Assembly: GCA_910588855.1 (NCBI GenBank)
Contig: CAJUSR010000020.1
Span: 4,950-68,949 of the forward strand
DNA length: 64,000 bases
Reading direction: 5' to 3'
Source: an uncultured Kineothrix sp.
GTDB taxonomy: Bacteria > Bacillota > Clostridia > Lachnospirales > Lachnospiraceae
The translations under genes were made by a program, and so were the position numbers. The notes beneath the pieces are model-generated. The model saw only the letters and a program-made list of their open reading frames with translations. It was not told the DNA's origin and did not search any database. How positions within the stretch are numbered: position 1 is the stretch's first letter; every line of letters starts with the position of its first letter. This document shows positions 42,254 through 50,682 of this stretch, one piece after another.

Positions 42254-43354
42254 TTAAGCGACCTCCTTTCCTTGCCCTTCCGGCTTTATTTTTTTCCACA
42301 TGCTGGAAAGCCATTCCCTTACAATCGGCGCACTCAAAACAACGAGAACGATTACAACCACCGCCTTATATGCCGGAAGTGCATCCGATTTTACGTTAAA
42401 CTTATATAATGTAGTCATCAAAAACTGGATAACATAAGCGCCCAAAATAGAAGCCGACATGCTAAACTTACCGCCGCTCAACGCATTCCCGCCCAATGCC
42501 ACTGCAAGAATCGCATCCATTTCAATATCCTTGGCAATAACCGAATAATTGATAGTGGAAAAACGGCTTACCTTAATCAATCCGGCAACTGCAACACACA
42601 GGCCAAGGATTACAAAAGTTAAAAATTTAATAAATGCAGGATTCAGCCCGTTCAACCTGGATGAGCTTTCGTTAATACCTACCGCCTGTGTATATAACCC
42701 CAAATTTGTAAACCGCAGTACAAGGGCAATAATAACCATGCATATTACAGCGATGAAAAACGGCGTAGGAATCGGTATCCCCGGAATAAATCCACCGAAA
42801 TAGCCAAAAGATGGCTCATTGATAATAGGAAGTTCATTATTGTTAATCCATGCCGCAATGGAACGCCCTGCGGTAAACAAGATTAACGTCGCCACCATCG
42901 GCTGTATCTTAAAATAGGCTACCAGCACCCCGTTAAATGCACCAAACAGCATTGCCACTACGCAGGCTACGAGGAACGCTACGATAATCGGGGCCTGCAA
43001 TGTCTCCGGCCTGGAATCGGTACCGCAGAGTACGCGGAGTATCACACTTCCGCTAATCGCTATTGCAGCGCCCACACTGATGTCCTGCCCTCCGGTAGCC
43101 GCCGTTACCAGCGTCATGCCGATTGCCAGAATAGCCAATTCCGAACCGCTGTCCAGAATCGTCATCAGATTGCCCGATAATACCGGATTGCCTGCACTGT
43201 TGTAGCCAAAGGTAATCTTATAAAACGACGGATCCGTAACCAGATTGAAGATTGCTAACAACAACAATGCCGCAATCGGGATGAAAACCTGCCGCCTTAC
43301 TATCTTTGAAAAAAATTCGGATACATTTGATTTATTTGTCTCTTTGCTTTTCAT
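42254..43354 (-). CDS. ytfT: Furanose ABC transporter permease, YtfT-like
   Basis: 366 residues of the RbsC-type membrane fold, with TGGQDISVGAAIAISG and GALGGNALSGG-like loops (VALGGNALSGGKFS). GGAGGTGAC precedes the ATG, 2 bases after the ATPase gene stop. Two different permeases, an RbsA-type ATPase and a YtfQ-like binding protein are the composition of the galactofuranose/arabinofuranose importer class. Confidence 0.88.
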   Translation of the reverse strand: MKSKETNKSNVSEFFSKIVRRQVFIPIAALLLLAIFNLVTDPSFYKITFGYNSAGNPVLSGNLMTILDSGSELAILAIGMTLVTAATGGQDISVGAAIAISGSVILRVLCGTDSRPETLQAPIIVAFLVACVVAMLFGAFNGVLVAYFKIQPMVATLILFTAGRSIAAWINNNELPIINEPSFGYFGGFIPGIPIPTPFFIAVICMVIIALVLRFTNLGLYTQAVGINESSSRLNGLNPAFIKFLTFVILGLCVAVAGLIKVSRFSTINYSVIAKDIEMDAILAVALGGNALSGGKFSMSASILGAYVIQFLMTTLYKFNVKSDALPAYKAVVVIVLVVLSAPIVREWLSSMWKKIKPEGQGKEVA

Positions 43355-43356
43355 AA

Positions 43357-44883
43357 TTATTTGTCACCTCCGGCTATGGTACTCATAATCATGCTCTGGC
43401 TCAGTTCTTCGCCGGAAAGCTCACCCACCACCTTGCGGTCGCGCATGACTACCAGACGGGAACAGGTGCGGAGCATTTCATCCGTTTCAGAAGAAATAAA
43501 GGTAACGCTCATACCCTCCGAAGCAAGTTTTAATACTAATTTCTGTATATCAATCTTTGTTCCGATATCAATACCCCTTGTAGGCTCATCCAAAATCAAA
43601 TATTTCGGATCTGTCAAAAGCCAGCGGGCCAAAATCGCTTTCTGCTGGTTGCCTCCTGACAGGGATTTAATCGGTGTATCTGCAGAAGCCGTCTTAATCC
43701 CCAAAAGCTTTATATAATCCTCCGCAAATTTATTCGCCTCCGCTTTTGTAAACGGCTTCAGGAATCCTTTCAATACCTGCAAAGCAAGGATAATGTTTTC
43801 GCGTACCGAAAGGTCTCCAACGATACCGTCCACTTTACGGTCTTCCGGCAGATATGCTATGCCGTTTTTCATAGCGTCAAGCGGCTTTCCAATCTTTACT
43901 TCTTTTCCGTCCATCTTTACCGTTCCGCCCAGTACCCTGTCCGCACCGAAAATTGCACGCACACATTCGCTTCTGCCGGAACCAAGCAAACCGGTAAACC
44001 CGTTTACTTCGCCTTTCTTTATGTAAAAATTAAAAGGTTTAATCCCCGCGTTGCTCACAAGCCCGTTTGCTTCAAATACCGGCTCCGATCGGTCGTTTTT
44101 ATCATACGGTTTGCTTTCCCCTTTGATATCCGACATATCGTTTAATTCCTTGCCCAACATCTTTGAAACAAGCTTCACACGCGGAAGATCCTTAATTTCA
44201 TATTCGCCTACCAATTTCCCGTCACGCAATACCGTAATCTTGTCGCAGACCTCATATACCTGATCCAAGAAATGCGTAACGAAGATAATCCCTACTCCCC
44301 TTGCCCTCAAATCGCGCATCAGCCGGAATAGTTTTTCCACTTCCTGTTCATCCAAAGAAGAGGTCGGTTCATCCAATATCAATACTTTACAGTCCATATC
44401 CACAGCCCTGGCAATGGCAATCATCTGCTGGACCGCAATAGAACAGCTCGCCAACTGCTGCGTCGCCTTTGCCGGGATATCCAAAGATTGCAGAATCTTA
44501 TCTGCATTTGTATTCATCTTCCTCCAGTTTTGGCATACGCCGCTCGTCCGTCCGATAAACATATTTTCAGCCACCGAAAGATTAGGGCAAAGGGTAATTT
44601 CCTGGTACACGGTACTGATTCCCAGCCTTTGTGCGTCCTGCGGTGAATGGATTGCTACCGCCTTATCCTTCCCCTTTAAGAAAATTTCCCCTTCATCCTT
44701 TCCATATACTCCGGTCAATACCTTAATCAATGTCGATTTCCCAGCGCCGTTCTCGCCCATCAGCGCATGGATTTCGCCCTCGCACAGCGTAAAATCCACT
44801 CCCTGCAAGGCACGCACTCCGGGAAAGCTTTTGTGGATATTTTTCATTTCCAATACAGCTTTTTCTTTCACCAGTGCATTCAC
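43357..44883 (-). CDS. ytfR: Sugar ABC transporter ATPase, RbsA/YtfR type
   Basis: 508 residues with two fused ABC domains. The first has Walker A GENGAGKST and a Walker B VLILDEPTSSLDEQE. The second has a degenerate Walker A (GLLGSGRSECVRAI) but an intact signature SGGNQQKAILARWL and LILDEPTRGIDIG, as usual in RbsA/MglA proteins. AGGGGGTGA precedes the start. Adjacent permeases follow within 2 bases. Confidence 0.94.
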   Translation of the reverse strand: MNALVKEKAVLEMKNIHKSFPGVRALQGVDFTLCEGEIHALMGENGAGKSTLIKVLTGVYGKDEGEIFLKGKDKAVAIHSPQDAQRLGISTVYQEITLCPNLSVAENMFIGRTSGVCQNWRKMNTNADKILQSLDIPAKATQQLASCSIAVQQMIAIARAVDMDCKVLILDEPTSSLDEQEVEKLFRLMRDLRARGVGIIFVTHFLDQVYEVCDKITVLRDGKLVGEYEIKDLPRVKLVSKMLGKELNDMSDIKGESKPYDKNDRSEPVFEANGLVSNAGIKPFNFYIKKGEVNGFTGLLGSGRSECVRAIFGADRVLGGTVKMDGKEVKIGKPLDAMKNGIAYLPEDRKVDGIVGDLSVRENIILALQVLKGFLKPFTKAEANKFAEDYIKLLGIKTASADTPIKSLSGGNQQKAILARWLLTDPKYLILDEPTRGIDIGTKIDIQKLVLKLASEGMSVTFISSETDEMLRTCSRLVVMRDRKVVGELSGEELSQSMIMSTIAGGDK

Positions 44884-44970
44884 CCCCTAAATTTGTCGGC
44901 AAAAAATATTCTTATAAATAAAAGTATTTTTACAAGTAAAAGTATTTTTACTTGTACTTTTTTATAAAGA

Positions 44971-45012
44971 GGCGCGGAGCAAACATATTTGTTCTTTCTA
45001 CCGCCCCGCGCC
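44971..45012 (-). terminator. Stem-loop between the binding-protein and ATPase genes
   Basis: A 10-bp GC-rich stem with one mismatch (44971-44980 / 45003-45012) lies 52 bases beyond the binding-protein stop. A second palindrome, ACAAGTAAAA/TTTTTACTTGT (44931-44955), follows. Such a stem usually gives the binding protein more mRNA than the membrane genes. It is probably a partial terminator or 3'-end stabiliser. Confidence 0.65.
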
Positions 45013-45063
45013 TATTAACCATCATCTATTTATTTCAATTGCTATCCTAATAATCCGTTTGTA

Positions 45064-46149
45064 TTAGATGCCGTATTTATCAACATCTTCCTGTGTGATT
45101 TCAGTAGCGTCAAAACCTTTTTCATCCATGATGATTGTCTTCTCGGCAACAGTTCCACCGCTCTGGATTGTCTTGATGATTTCATCAATGTAAGATGCCT
45201 GGAAAGGATTGCACTGTCCATCGTAGTTCCAGTTCTGTGCAAGCAGTTCTTCCAATGCCCATTTGTTGCAGTCAAAGCCCATAACGATAACGTCTTTGCC
45301 AACGCCGTGAGGGATATTTGCTTTGTCAAGAGCTGCTACAGCGCCCTTTGCCATATCATCGTTTTCTGCATAGATTACGTTGAAGGATGCACCGGAGTCG
45401 ATTACGGACTGAACAATCTGCTGTGCTTTTTCAGCGTTCCACTCTGCTGTCTGCTGTGTTACAAGATTCCATCCGTCGGATGCTACTGCTGCATCCAATG
45501 CGCCGGTACGGCCCTGCTGTGCTGCGGAACCCATAACGCCCTGCAAATGGATGATATTATATTCTTCAAGACCCTGTCCTTTTAACCATGTTACTGCTGT
45601 CTCGCCTTCCTTTGCCATATCGGAAACGATGGATGCTTCGTAAAGGCTTTCGTCTGCATCAATAGTACGGTCAAACAGGATAACCCTGATGCCTGCGTCC
45701 TGTGCATCTTTCAGTACGGAATCCCATCCTGCAGTATCTGCTGCGGAAAGAAGAAGATAATCAACACCATCCTGGATGAACTTCTGAGCTGCTGCAATCT
45801 GCTCATCATTCTTGTTGCTGTATGCGAAAGAAGCTTCGTACCCGTTCTCTGCAGTAAACATTGCCTGCAAGTCTTTGTCATTTGCCGTACGGTAACCGGA
45901 TTCGTTCGGGTCATTATTGATAATGCCGACTTTTATTGTTTCCCCTGTGCTTTCTGCCGGAGCTGCTTCCTCTGCAGCAGGCGCTTCTTCCTCTGCCGGA
46001 GCTGCTTCTTCTGCAGGTGCTGCTTCCTCTTCAGCAGGCGCTGCTTCTTCTGCCGGAGCTGCCGCTTCCTGTGCCGGAGCAGAACCGCATGCAGTTAAGC
46101 TGACTACCATAGCTGCTGCCATAATGGCTGCCAAAAGTTTTTTCTTCAT
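45064..46149 (-). CDS. First sugar-binding lipoprotein of the furanose importer
   Basis: 361 residues. A signal peptide with lipobox VSLTAC is followed by a flexible linker of APAEE repeats (about residues 27-70), then a periplasmic-binding-protein domain (IKVGIINNDPNESGYR, DGVDYLLLSAADTAGWDSV, AENDDMAKGAVAALD). It is a distant paralogue of the YtfQ-like protein at 39952-41019. It is the first gene after the two-component system and has its own control region (46150-46312). The linker probably carries the domain off the cell membrane through the wall. Confidence 0.9.
   Translation of the reverse strand: MKKKLLAAIMAAAMVVSLTACGSAPAQEAAAPAEEAAPAEEEAAPAEEAAPAEEEAPAAEEAAPAESTGETIKVGIINNDPNESGYRTANDKDLQAMFTAENGYEASFAYSNKNDEQIAAAQKFIQDGVDYLLLSAADTAGWDSVLKDAQDAGIRVILFDRTIDADESLYEASIVSDMAKEGETAVTWLKGQGLEEYNIIHLQGVMGSAAQQGRTGALDAAVASDGWNLVTQQTAEWNAEKAQQIVQSVIDSGASFNVIYAENDDMAKGAVAALDKANIPHGVGKDVIVMGFDCNKWALEELLAQNWNYDGQCNPFQASYIDEIIKTIQSGGTVAEKTIIMDEKGFDATEITQEDVDKYGI
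45960..46085. repeat. Degenerate in-gene repeat coding for the APAEE linker
   Basis: Short tandem GCTGCTTCTTCTGCAGG-like units code for alternating Ala-Pro-Ala-Glu-Glu. The tract is inside the binding-protein gene and may vary in length between strains. Confidence 0.75.
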
Positions 46150-46312
46150 TTTTAAATCCTCCCTTAGATACGATTTTCAAGGAATGGTTCCTTGATGTTT
46201 ATATCATATTACTCGTGCTTTCAGAAATCCATTCAGATAAATCATAGAAAAGTTCGATTTCTTATCTGTCTTTCAAAAAAGGTTGGTTTTTCTACGAAAA
46301 AAGTTGGTTTTT
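46150..46312 (-). promoter_or_regulatory. Control region of the furanose importer with 21-bp-spaced direct repeats
   Basis: Two copies of AAAAACCAAC(C)TTTTTT on the minus strand have their CCAAC cores at 46282-46286 and 46303-46307, exactly 21 bases apart, two helical turns. That spacing is typical for AraC-type activators. The response regulator encoded just upstream has an AraC-type output domain, so it is the likely binder. The repeats lie immediately after the kinase stop codon, about 130 bases before the start of the binding-protein gene. Confidence 0.6.
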
Positions 46313-47764
46313 TTATTCCCCCTTCTCCCCATAAGGCAAATGGATACTCACGACGGTTCCTTCCCCATAGACGCTTTCGATAGAAATCCCGAATTTCTCC
46401 CCAAAGTTCAGACGGATACGTTCATTTACGTTGTACAATCCGTAAATATCATTTTCCGCAGGCGTTCTATATTGGATTTTATCCCTTACCTGACGGAGCC
46501 GCTCTTCATTGATTCCGATTCCGTTATCCTCCACTTGTATGGCAAATCCGCCTTCTTCTTCTTTCCCGCTAACTCTAATCCTGCCAAGCCCCCTTTTATT
46601 CTTAATGCCATGATACAGTGCATTTTCCACAATGGGTTGTATCGTTATCTTCGGGATTAAATATTTATCCAGCTCGCCGGGTACTTGGATTTCGTATTTC
46701 AAGATATCCTGATAACGCACTTGTTGGATTTCCAGATAACTTTTCACGTGCTGCAGCTCTTCCCTGATAGAAATGATATCTTTCCCCTGGTTTAATGATG
46801 CCCTGAAAAATTCCGACAGGCTGCCTACCATGCCCACCACTTCCCTTTGCTTCCCGGCTTCCGCCAGCCAAATAATCGTATCTAACGTATTGTAAAGGAA
46901 ATGTGGGTTAATCTGGGTCTGCAAAAGTTCAAACTCTGCCTTCCTCAACCGGATTTGTTCGGTGGTAACCTGTTCCAGCAACTCATTGATTTTATCTATC
47001 ATCGTATTTAACGAATCGCTGAGTCTGTTAACCTCTACCCCGCTCCTTGCATCAAAACGGACACTTAAATCCCCTTTTGCCACTTGGTCTGTCACTTCAC
47101 TCAATTTCCGTATTGGGCGCGTAATGCTTAAGGGGATGTAATAAGAAAAGAAGAGGATGGATACGAAAATACACGCAAATGCAATCAGGAAAAACCGCAC
47201 TGTTCCCACAAAAAATTTCTGGTATTCGGTGCTTAACTGTTGTAAATCGCTGATTTCGTAATATATATACTGGAAAATGGTATCCTGAAGCAGCGATGTC
47301 ACGATTTGCACGTCGTTCTCCCAAATCTCAAGGTTCACCTCATATTTATTGCCTTCTATCAGGTTCTGCTCGATACGTCCTTTGTAAATCCCCAGATTTT
47401 TTAAATACTTCTTCGCACTGTTCAAACGGCTGATATTTTCCCTGGAATTCGTAAATTCCTCCAGTCTTTCCACAATGTGGTTCGCTTCGTTGAGCATATC
47501 GTCCAGCTTTGCTTCCTCAATGGATTTATTCTCCACAATCAGAAGATATGTCTCATAGTCAAAATCCTTTTTAAAATCAAGGCTAAATTCGCTGGCTACC
47601 ACGGAGGAATTAATCATGCTCTCATAACTACGGTTTACCACCCATAAATTGTACAGCAAAAAAACAAGAAAAATCATAATCGGCACAAGCAGCATCAAAT
47701 AAAAGTACCTGATTTTCACGGCAAGGGTGGAATTATTATAAAGCTGCTTTATTTTTTCCTTCAT
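46313..47764 (-). CDS. Sensor histidine kinase, YesM/LytS type (pentose system)
   Basis: 483 residues. Membrane helices near 20-45 and 190-212 flank an extracellular sensor of only about 145 residues, followed by a HAMP linker (ITRPIRKLSEV), the phospho-acceptor His288 in TQINPHFLYNTL, and an ATPase domain with PIVENALYHGIK and DNGIGI. The gene begins right after the response regulator stop (TAG-ATG). The small sensor suggests that signal may come through a binding protein. It lies directly upstream of the furanose importer operon. Confidence 0.93.
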   Translation of the reverse strand: MKEKIKQLYNNSTLAVKIRYFYLMLLVPIMIFLVFLLYNLWVVNRSYESMINSSVVASEFSLDFKKDFDYETYLLIVENKSIEEAKLDDMLNEANHIVERLEEFTNSRENISRLNSAKKYLKNLGIYKGRIEQNLIEGNKYEVNLEIWENDVQIVTSLLQDTIFQYIYYEISDLQQLSTEYQKFFVGTVRFFLIAFACIFVSILFFSYYIPLSITRPIRKLSEVTDQVAKGDLSVRFDARSGVEVNRLSDSLNTMIDKINELLEQVTTEQIRLRKAEFELLQTQINPHFLYNTLDTIIWLAEAGKQREVVGMVGSLSEFFRASLNQGKDIISIREELQHVKSYLEIQQVRYQDILKYEIQVPGELDKYLIPKITIQPIVENALYHGIKNKRGLGRIRVSGKEEEGGFAIQVEDNGIGINEERLRQVRDKIQYRTPAENDIYGLYNVNERIRLNFGEKFGISIESVYGEGTVVSIHLPYGEKGE

Positions 47765-49387
47765 CTAGTCGTCTCCCTCCGGATTTCTCCCGCCGCGGTA
47801 CTGGGTAGGTGTCATACCCTGCGTCTTTTTAAACAGATAGGAAAAATAGTGCGGATCTTTATACCCTACTTCCATGCTGATAACGCTGCTCCTTTTTCCT
47901 GTACAGCGAAGCAATTCTTTTGCCTTGTTCATCCTGAAGTCAGTGAGATATTTGCTGAACGTTCCTCCGGTCTGCTGGCTGAAAATCATACTCAAATGGT
48001 TTGGTGAAAAATTTACATGGGATGCTACCGAGTTCAGCGATAATTCATCATCCGCATAATTTTTCTCAATATACCGCATCACTTCATCCACAATATCCCC
48101 ATACCTGTTGCTGGCTGCTTTTTCCCTAATCTCCAAAGCCTTTCTAAAGATTCTTGTCACATATCTGGTGGCATCCTCTTTGCTTTGTACAATCTCGGCG
48201 ATGTCATCCAAAGACTCTATTTCCTCTCTATTGAATTGCAGGCCCTCCAAAAATTCTACCACGCAGAAATAAATATCAATCGTAATATACTGCCTGAATA
48301 GGCTGGATTTCATCGCATTGCTTCCAAGGGCCTTAAAAAACTCCTCCACAAAGTAAATGATTTCCTCCAAATCGCCGAATTTAAGAAATTCCTTTATTTT
48401 GCTTCTGTCAATCTGCCTTGGGTTCACGTTGCTGATATTGAACTCCTCTTTTTCCCGGTAAATCCCCTTTTCCATCTCTTTACAATCCAGGATAAGGCTT
48501 TCTTTCACAAGATAACGGTGGGCAAATGCATGGCTTGCGCTTTCAAAAGAAGCCGGAAGCTCCCTCAAACGGTTTACCGGTGTGCCTATGCCCCCGAAAT
48601 AGCGAATATGCTCATAGGCGGACAGCATTTGTTTCATCTTTTCCAAATAGGTTTTCTGGATTCTTTCCAGTTCCTCCCAGGACTCCGCCCGGATTAAAAA
48701 CGCTTTCCCTTCCAGATTCCTGTCAAAAACGAGCAAATGCATCCTGTCGTCGAATTTCTCCAGCTCCTTCTCCACTTCTATCAAACTATTGGAATATTCG
48801 TTATAGGCATGGCTTTCGGATTGGATTTTCATCAGCACGATATTATACCACATAGCAGAAAGGTCAATGTCCAACCGGTCTGCCGTCTCCAAAAGCTCCG
48901 CCACGGATTTGGAGCCGGTTACAAGGTATTGGAACAGTTCTTTCCGCTCCTTATGAAGGTTCTCTTCCATTTCCTTCATATATTTTTCTTTGATTTCCCT
49001 TTCTTTCCGTTTTTCTTCTATCCGGATAGCAATCGCATCCACTTCTTTTAACAGTTCCTCTCCGTTAATCGGCTTGGAAAGATATTGGGCTATGCCGATT
49101 TTAATCCCTTCCTTGGCATACTCGAACTCCTCATACCCCGTCAGGATAATGATTTCTATCCAAGGGAACTCTTTTTTTATCAGTCTGCTTAACACCAGGC
49201 CGTCCATGAACGGCATCCTGATATCCGTAATCACAATATCCGGTTTCAACTTCTGAATCATAGGGAAAGCCAGCTCCCCATCGCTGGCCTCCCCGCAAAA
49301 CTCATAACCGTGCGAACCCCAGTCAATATTATTTTTAATCCCTTCCCGTACTACAAATTCGTCCTCTACCAAAAATATTTTCAACAT
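47765..49387 (-). CDS. Response regulator with AraC-type output, YesN type (pentose system)
   Basis: 540 residues. The receiver domain has phospho-acceptor Asp55 in IVITDIRMP, the middle about 280 residues are helical and the C-terminal about 100 form the AraC double helix-turn-helix (LSLNSVASHVNFSPNHLSMIF, then SVISMEVGYKDPHYFSYLFKK). It is the likely activator of the furanose importer through the 21-bp-spaced repeats at 46275-46312. Confidence 0.93.
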   Translation of the reverse strand: MLKIFLVEDEFVVREGIKNNIDWGSHGYEFCGEASDGELAFPMIQKLKPDIVITDIRMPFMDGLVLSRLIKKEFPWIEIIILTGYEEFEYAKEGIKIGIAQYLSKPINGEELLKEVDAIAIRIEEKRKEREIKEKYMKEMEENLHKERKELFQYLVTGSKSVAELLETADRLDIDLSAMWYNIVLMKIQSESHAYNEYSNSLIEVEKELEKFDDRMHLLVFDRNLEGKAFLIRAESWEELERIQKTYLEKMKQMLSAYEHIRYFGGIGTPVNRLRELPASFESASHAFAHRYLVKESLILDCKEMEKGIYREKEEFNISNVNPRQIDRSKIKEFLKFGDLEEIIYFVEEFFKALGSNAMKSSLFRQYITIDIYFCVVEFLEGLQFNREEIESLDDIAEIVQSKEDATRYVTRIFRKALEIREKAASNRYGDIVDEVMRYIEKNYADDELSLNSVASHVNFSPNHLSMIFSQQTGGTFSKYLTDFRMNKAKELLRCTGKRSSVISMEVGYKDPHYFSYLFKKTQGMTPTQYRGGRNPEGDD

Positions 49388-49426
49388 AACTTCCGCACTC
49401 CGTATTTTCTATTCTCGTCTACAGCC

Positions 49427-50512
49427 TTATCTGTCCACCACGGATTCTCTCTCCGTAACTTCCGCAGAAAACTCAAACGTTCCGTCATAATCCGGATTAT
49501 GTATCATCTTCAGCAGATTAATCGCTGCCTTTTCCCCAAGCTTGTCTTTCGGATGCGGTATTGAGGTCAAAGCCACATCCCCCAATGCAGCCAGTTCCGA
49601 ATCGTCAATGCTTATCAGGGAAATATCCTCCGGCACCCGGATATCCACGCTGTTTAAGATAGATGCCGCCTCAAAAGCAATCTGGTCATTATAGCATACT
49701 ACCGCCGTGCATCCGTCCAGTCTCCCAATCAGCAGGTTCCTATATTCCCCCAACCGCTGCATCATCGCCGTATCTATCCAGACAATCCGTGAATCATCGA
49801 TTTCCATCCCGGCCTTTTGCATAGCATCCAGATAACCCGCATAGCGCAAATGCCCCTGACCGTCATCCAGTTTAAATATCCCGCCGATTTTACAGTGCCC
49901 TTTTCCAAGCAGATATTCCACCGCCTTCTCCCCCGCCATTCTGTCATTCAACGAAACATGAGGTATGGAAAGCCGGGGATAAAAACTATTGATAAAAATC
50001 ACGGGGATTTTCCTTTGCTGCAGCTTTTCGTATAACGGCAGATTGGGATTGGGCAATCCGCTTTTTGTGGTCTCCATAATGACCCCTGCCACCTCGTTCC
50101 GGCTTAAAATATCCTCCAATATTGTTTTCTCCCGGCTAATCTGGTTATTGGTAAAAGCAATCTGGACGGAATAACCGTTCTCAAACAAAATATTTTCTAT
50201 CCCCTGTATCGTCTTAGGGAAGATGTACCCATCCACATAAGTTGTAACCACCGCAATCCTTGTCCTGTTTTCCAGGTTCTCCCGCCTTATATTGCTGATA
50301 TAGGTCCCGCTGCCCCGTTTCCTGATTAGCACTCCTTCCTCTTCCAGTATGGCAATCGCATGGCGGACTGTCTGCCTGCTGACCTGAAACATCTCTTTCA
50401 GCCGGTTCTCCGAGTATATCTTCTGACCCGGCAGAAATTTTTTAGATGCAATCTGTTCCTGTATCCAGTTCACTAGTTCCGTATATTTCGGCTGCTTTTT
50501 TTCCATAGCCAT
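49427..50512 (-). CDS. araR: AraR-like repressor (GntR DNA-binding + LacI-type sugar domain)
   Basis: About 361 residues. The N-terminal GntR winged helix (NRLKEMFQVSRQTVRHAIAIL, then RGSGTYI) is fused to a LacI/periplasmic-binding-like effector domain (RIAVVTTYVDGYIFPKTIQG, SLNDRMAGEKAVEYLLGKGH). This fusion is the hallmark of AraR, the arabinose repressor of Firmicutes. The araA-kinase-araD operon is 8 kb away. AAAGGG lies 7 bases before the chosen ATG (codon 3 of the longest frame). The symbol rests on domain order and context. Confidence 0.85.
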   Translation of the reverse strand: MAMEKKQPKYTELVNWIQEQIASKKFLPGQKIYSENRLKEMFQVSRQTVRHAIAILEEEGVLIRKRGSGTYISNIRRENLENRTRIAVVTTYVDGYIFPKTIQGIENILFENGYSVQIAFTNNQISREKTILEDILSRNEVAGVIMETTKSGLPNPNLPLYEKLQQRKIPVIFINSFYPRLSIPHVSLNDRMAGEKAVEYLLGKGHCKIGGIFKLDDGQGHLRYAGYLDAMQKAGMEIDDSRIVWIDTAMMQRLGEYRNLLIGRLDGCTAVVCYNDQIAFEAASILNSVDIRVPEDISLISIDDSELAALGDVALTSIPHPKDKLGEKAAINLLKMIHNPDYDGTFEFSAEVTERESVVDR

Positions 50513-50554
50513 AACCATACCCTTTCCGCTTTACCCGTATATTCTATGGCTATT

Positions 50555-50583
50555 ATTCTAACACTTAATTAGTTTAAAATCAA
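50555..50583 (-). promoter_or_regulatory. Promoter of the araR-like gene
   Basis: Minus strand: TTGATT (50578-50583), 17 bases, TAGAAT (50555-50560). Upstream (50600-50632) lies TGTACAGATACAACTTGG, which shares TACAACT with the palindromes before araA but is not a convincing operator. Confidence 0.55.
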
Positions 50584-50682
50584 TTTCTTATCGTTTTCCC
50601 AAAATACCAGTTGTCCAAGTTGTATCTGTACATTTTTTATTTCCCAAAGCATATATTTTAAAAAAACAAACAGGTAATTCCA

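Noticed and set aside
50600..50632. AraR operator before the araR-like gene
   Set aside because: Only short half-site-like matches (TGTACA, TACAACT) without symmetry; too weak to annotate.
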